A stretch of 14,060 bases of DNA from DASQQQ01 sp036390995 (GTDB lineage: Bacteria > Actinomycetota > UBA4738 > HRBIN12), in the NCBI GenBank assembly GCA_036390995.1, contig DASWAT010000074.1, forward strand, positions 1 to 14,060, in the 5' to 3' direction. Under the pieces are notes generated by a model. The model was not told where the DNA came from and made no database searches. It was given only the letters and a program-made list of their open reading frames with translations. A program made the position numbers and the translations under genes. This document shows positions 12,407-14,060 of this stretch, piece by piece (position 1 is the first letter of the stretch; every line of letters begins with the position of its first letter).

Positions 12407-13441
12407 ATGAGGATCGCGCAGGTCTGTCCACCCTGGCTGGCCGTGCCCCCCAAGGGATACGGCGGGATCGAGTGGGTCGTGGCGCTCTTGGCCGACGGGC
12501 TCGCCGAGGCCGGTCACGAGGTCACCCTGTTCGCCACCGGCGACTCCCAGACGAAGGCGAGGCTCGAGTACGTCTTCGAGCAGGCCCCGGGGTCCAAGTT
12601 CATCAACGACATCACGCTGGACACCACCCATACGCTCTTCGCGCTCAAGGATGCGCGTTCGCGGTTCGACGTTCTCCACGTGCACTCGCCGTTCTCGGCG
12701 CTCGCGGCCGGGGTCGAGACCGGCGTGCCGACGGTCCACACCCTGCACGGCTCGTTCACCGACGACATGAACCGCCTGTACGGCTACGTCGCCGACCGGG
12801 CCTGGTTCGTGGCCATCAGCGAGGCGCAGAAGCGCCACAACGAGGCCCTCCGGTACGGGGGCGTGGTCTACAACGGCATCGACATGGACCTGTACACGCT
12901 GCGCGAGGACAAGGAGGACTTCGTCCTGTTCCTCGGCCGGGGGGCGCCCGAGAAGGGCTGGCGGCGCGCCATCGAGGCGGCCCGGGCGGCCGGCGAGCGG
13001 CTGGTCTCGGCGGTGAAGATCGCCCACCCCACCGAAGAGGAGGAGTGGGAGAACAACATCAAGCCGATCCTGCCGCCCGACGCCGAGATCATGGGCGAGA
13101 TCACGCAGGAGGAGAAGGTCGACCTATTGCAGCGAGCCAAGGCGGTGCTGTTCCCGATCGACTGGGACGAGCCGTTCGGGCTCGTCATGACGGAGGCCAT
13201 GGCCTGCGGCACCCCGGTGATCGCCACGCCCCGCGGCTCCGTGCCCGAAGTGATCGCCGACGGGCAGACCGGATTCATCGTGAGCGTCGAGGACTACGCG
13301 CGCGAGGCGGCCGAGAAGCTGCAGCACCTGGCCGAGATCGATCCGCAGGTGAGCCGCGAGCGCGTGCAGCGGCTCTTCTCGAAGGAGGCCATGGTGGCCG
13401 GCTACGAGCGCGCCTTCGAGACCGCGCTGGCCGGGTCCTGA
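12407..13441 (+). CDS. GT4-family glycosyltransferase
   Basis: A 344-aa cytoplasmic GT-B retaining glycosyltransferase. The N-terminal domain has the glycine loop PPKGYGGIEWVV (14-25) and GHEVTLFATGDS (36-47), then FDVLHVHSPF (87-96) and HTLHGSF (111-117). The C-terminal donor domain starts near VVYNGIDMDLY (153-163) with LGRGAPEKG (176-184), whose Arg178 and Lys183 would bind the nucleotide phosphates. The E-x7-E motif DEPFGLVMTEAMACGTPV uses Glu255 and Glu263. The donor is probably a nucleotide sugar (UDP- or GDP-hexose); the acceptor is unknown, with cell-surface glycans or glycolipids as options. There is no membrane segment. fumC starts 14 nt after its stop, so the two are probably cotranscribed although functionally unrelated. 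The start at ATG 12407 is the first in frame and directly precedes a normal beta strand. Confidence 0.92.
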   Translation: MRIAQVCPPWLAVPPKGYGGIEWVVALLADGLAEAGHEVTLFATGDSQTKARLEYVFEQAPGSKFINDITLDTTHTLFALKDARSRFDVLHVHSPFSALAAGVETGVPTVHTLHGSFTDDMNRLYGYVADRAWFVAISEAQKRHNEALRYGGVVYNGIDMDLYTLREDKEDFVLFLGRGAPEKGWRRAIEAARAAGERLVSAVKIAHPTEEEEWENNIKPILPPDAEIMGEITQEEKVDLLQRAKAVLFPIDWDEPFGLVMTEAMACGTPVIATPRGSVPEVIADGQTGFIVSVEDYAREAAEKLQHLAEIDPQVSRERVQRLFSKEAMVAGYERAFETALAGS

Positions 13442-13455
13442 ACGAGGTGAGCGGG

Positions 13456-14060
13456 ATGACGGACGCGTCGAGAGTCCGGGTCGAGTCCGACAGCATGGGG
13501 CAGGTCGAGGTCCCCGCCGACCGGTACTGGGGCGCGCAGACCCAGCGCTCGTTGTACCACTTCTCGATCGGCGACGACCGGATGCCGATCGAGGTGGTGC
13601 GCGCGTTGGGGATCCTGAAGAAGGCGAGCGCGCTGGTGAACCGGGAGCTCGGCAAGCTGTCGGCCGACAAGGCGGCCCTCATCGTCCGTGCGGCCGATGA
13701 GGTGATCGACGGGGAGCTCGACGACCACTTCCCCTTGTACGTGTGGCAGACGGGCTCGGGCACCCAGTCGAACATGAACGCGAACGAGGTCATCTCGAAC
13801 CGCGCGATCGAGCTGGCCGGCGGCGAGCTCGGGTCGAAGACGCCCATCCACCCCAACGACGACGTGAACATGTCCCAGTCGTCGAACGACACGTTCCCCA
13901 CGGCCATGCACGTGGCGGCGGCCACGGCGGTGGTGCAGCGGTTGCTCCCGGCCGTCCGCGAGCTCCGGGACGCTCTCCAGCGCAAGAGCGAGGAGTTCGC
14001 CGACATCGTGAAGATCGGCCGGACCCACCTCCAGGACGCCGTCCCGCTCACGCTCGGCCA
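13456..14060 (+). CDS. fumC: Fumarate hydratase class II, 5' part (cut by window edge)
   Basis: This TCA-cycle enzyme reversibly hydrates fumarate to malate; it is an iron-free cytoplasmic homotetramer. 201 complete codons of about 465 are present and the frame is open at the right edge. Residues seen: RYWGAQTQRS (23-32), GSGTQSNMNANEV (100-112), HPNDDVNMSQSSNDTFPT (132-149) for the substrate sites, and KIGRTHLQDAVPLTLG (186-201) with the catalytic-region His191. GSGTQ and HPNDDVN identify fumarase rather than aspartase or argininosuccinate lyase of the same superfamily. ATG 13456 has GAGGTGA about 5 nt upstream; it follows the glycosyltransferase stop by 14 nt. Confidence 0.95.
   Translation, partial: MTDASRVRVESDSMGQVEVPADRYWGAQTQRSLYHFSIGDDRMPIEVVRALGILKKASALVNRELGKLSADKAALIVRAADEVIDGELDDHFPLYVWQTGSGTQSNMNANEVISNRAIELAGGELGSKTPIHPNDDVNMSQSSNDTFPTAMHVAAATAVVQRLLPAVRELRDALQRKSEEFADIVKIGRTHLQDAVPLTLG

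Overview
The window is GC-rich throughout, with strong G/C preference at third codon positions, many GTG/TTG starts and four-base stop/start overlaps. RsrA-type zinc anti-sigma-like proteins, a mycoredoxin-like domain, a RipA-like NlpC/P60 protein and TANNNT boxes sitting 6-8 nt before start codons all point to an actinobacterium. I cannot place it lower than the phylum. It looks like a chromosomal segment; I see no phage, IS, CRISPR or plasmid signature.

Region 1 (1-4133, all minus strand). A small soluble HxxxC-xx-C zinc protein is followed by gnd (short, YqeC/GndA-type 6-phosphogluconate dehydrogenase), pgi (glucose-6-phosphate isomerase) and a HAD phosphatase. The last three are 5-6 nt apart and look like an operon. 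Beyond them lies a separate 76-aa protein made of four copies, one degenerate, of an EH(M/R)GxFAEG unit, followed by a perfect 13-bp hairpin.

Region 2 (4250-8878, plus strand) is divergent from region 1. It holds a glutaredoxin/mycoredoxin-like domain fused in front of a thioredoxin-reductase module, a zinc glucose 1-dehydrogenase, a 71-aa helical protein of unknown function, and a 700-aa glycogen-debranching-type glycosidase. The genes are tightly packed with overlaps, so this is probably one transcript.

Region 3 (8888-9813, minus) is an ECF sigma factor overlapping by 4 nt the gene for a second zinc anti-sigma-like protein, which is a clear paralogue of the one in region 1.

Region 4 (9941-14060) contains a saccharopine-dehydrogenase-like reductase (+), a secreted coiled-coil NlpC/P60 endopeptidase (-) with a good TTGACG-N17-TACCCT promoter, tRNA-Pro(CGG) (-) with a 13-bp downstream hairpin, a GT4 glycosyltransferase (+), and the 5' two-fifths of fumC (+), cut by the window edge.

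How the genes may work together (inference): the debranching enzyme and glucose dehydrogenase could feed glucose units into NAD(P)H production, with Gnd as a second source, and the reductase fusion would spend the reducing power on disulfide or mixed-disulfide reduction. The nucleotide-binding loops of all three redox enzymes carry an acidic residue where NADP enzymes have Arg/Asn-Arg, suggesting an NADH-wired circuit. The orphan zinc anti-sigma-like protein placed between the two operons is a candidate redox switch.
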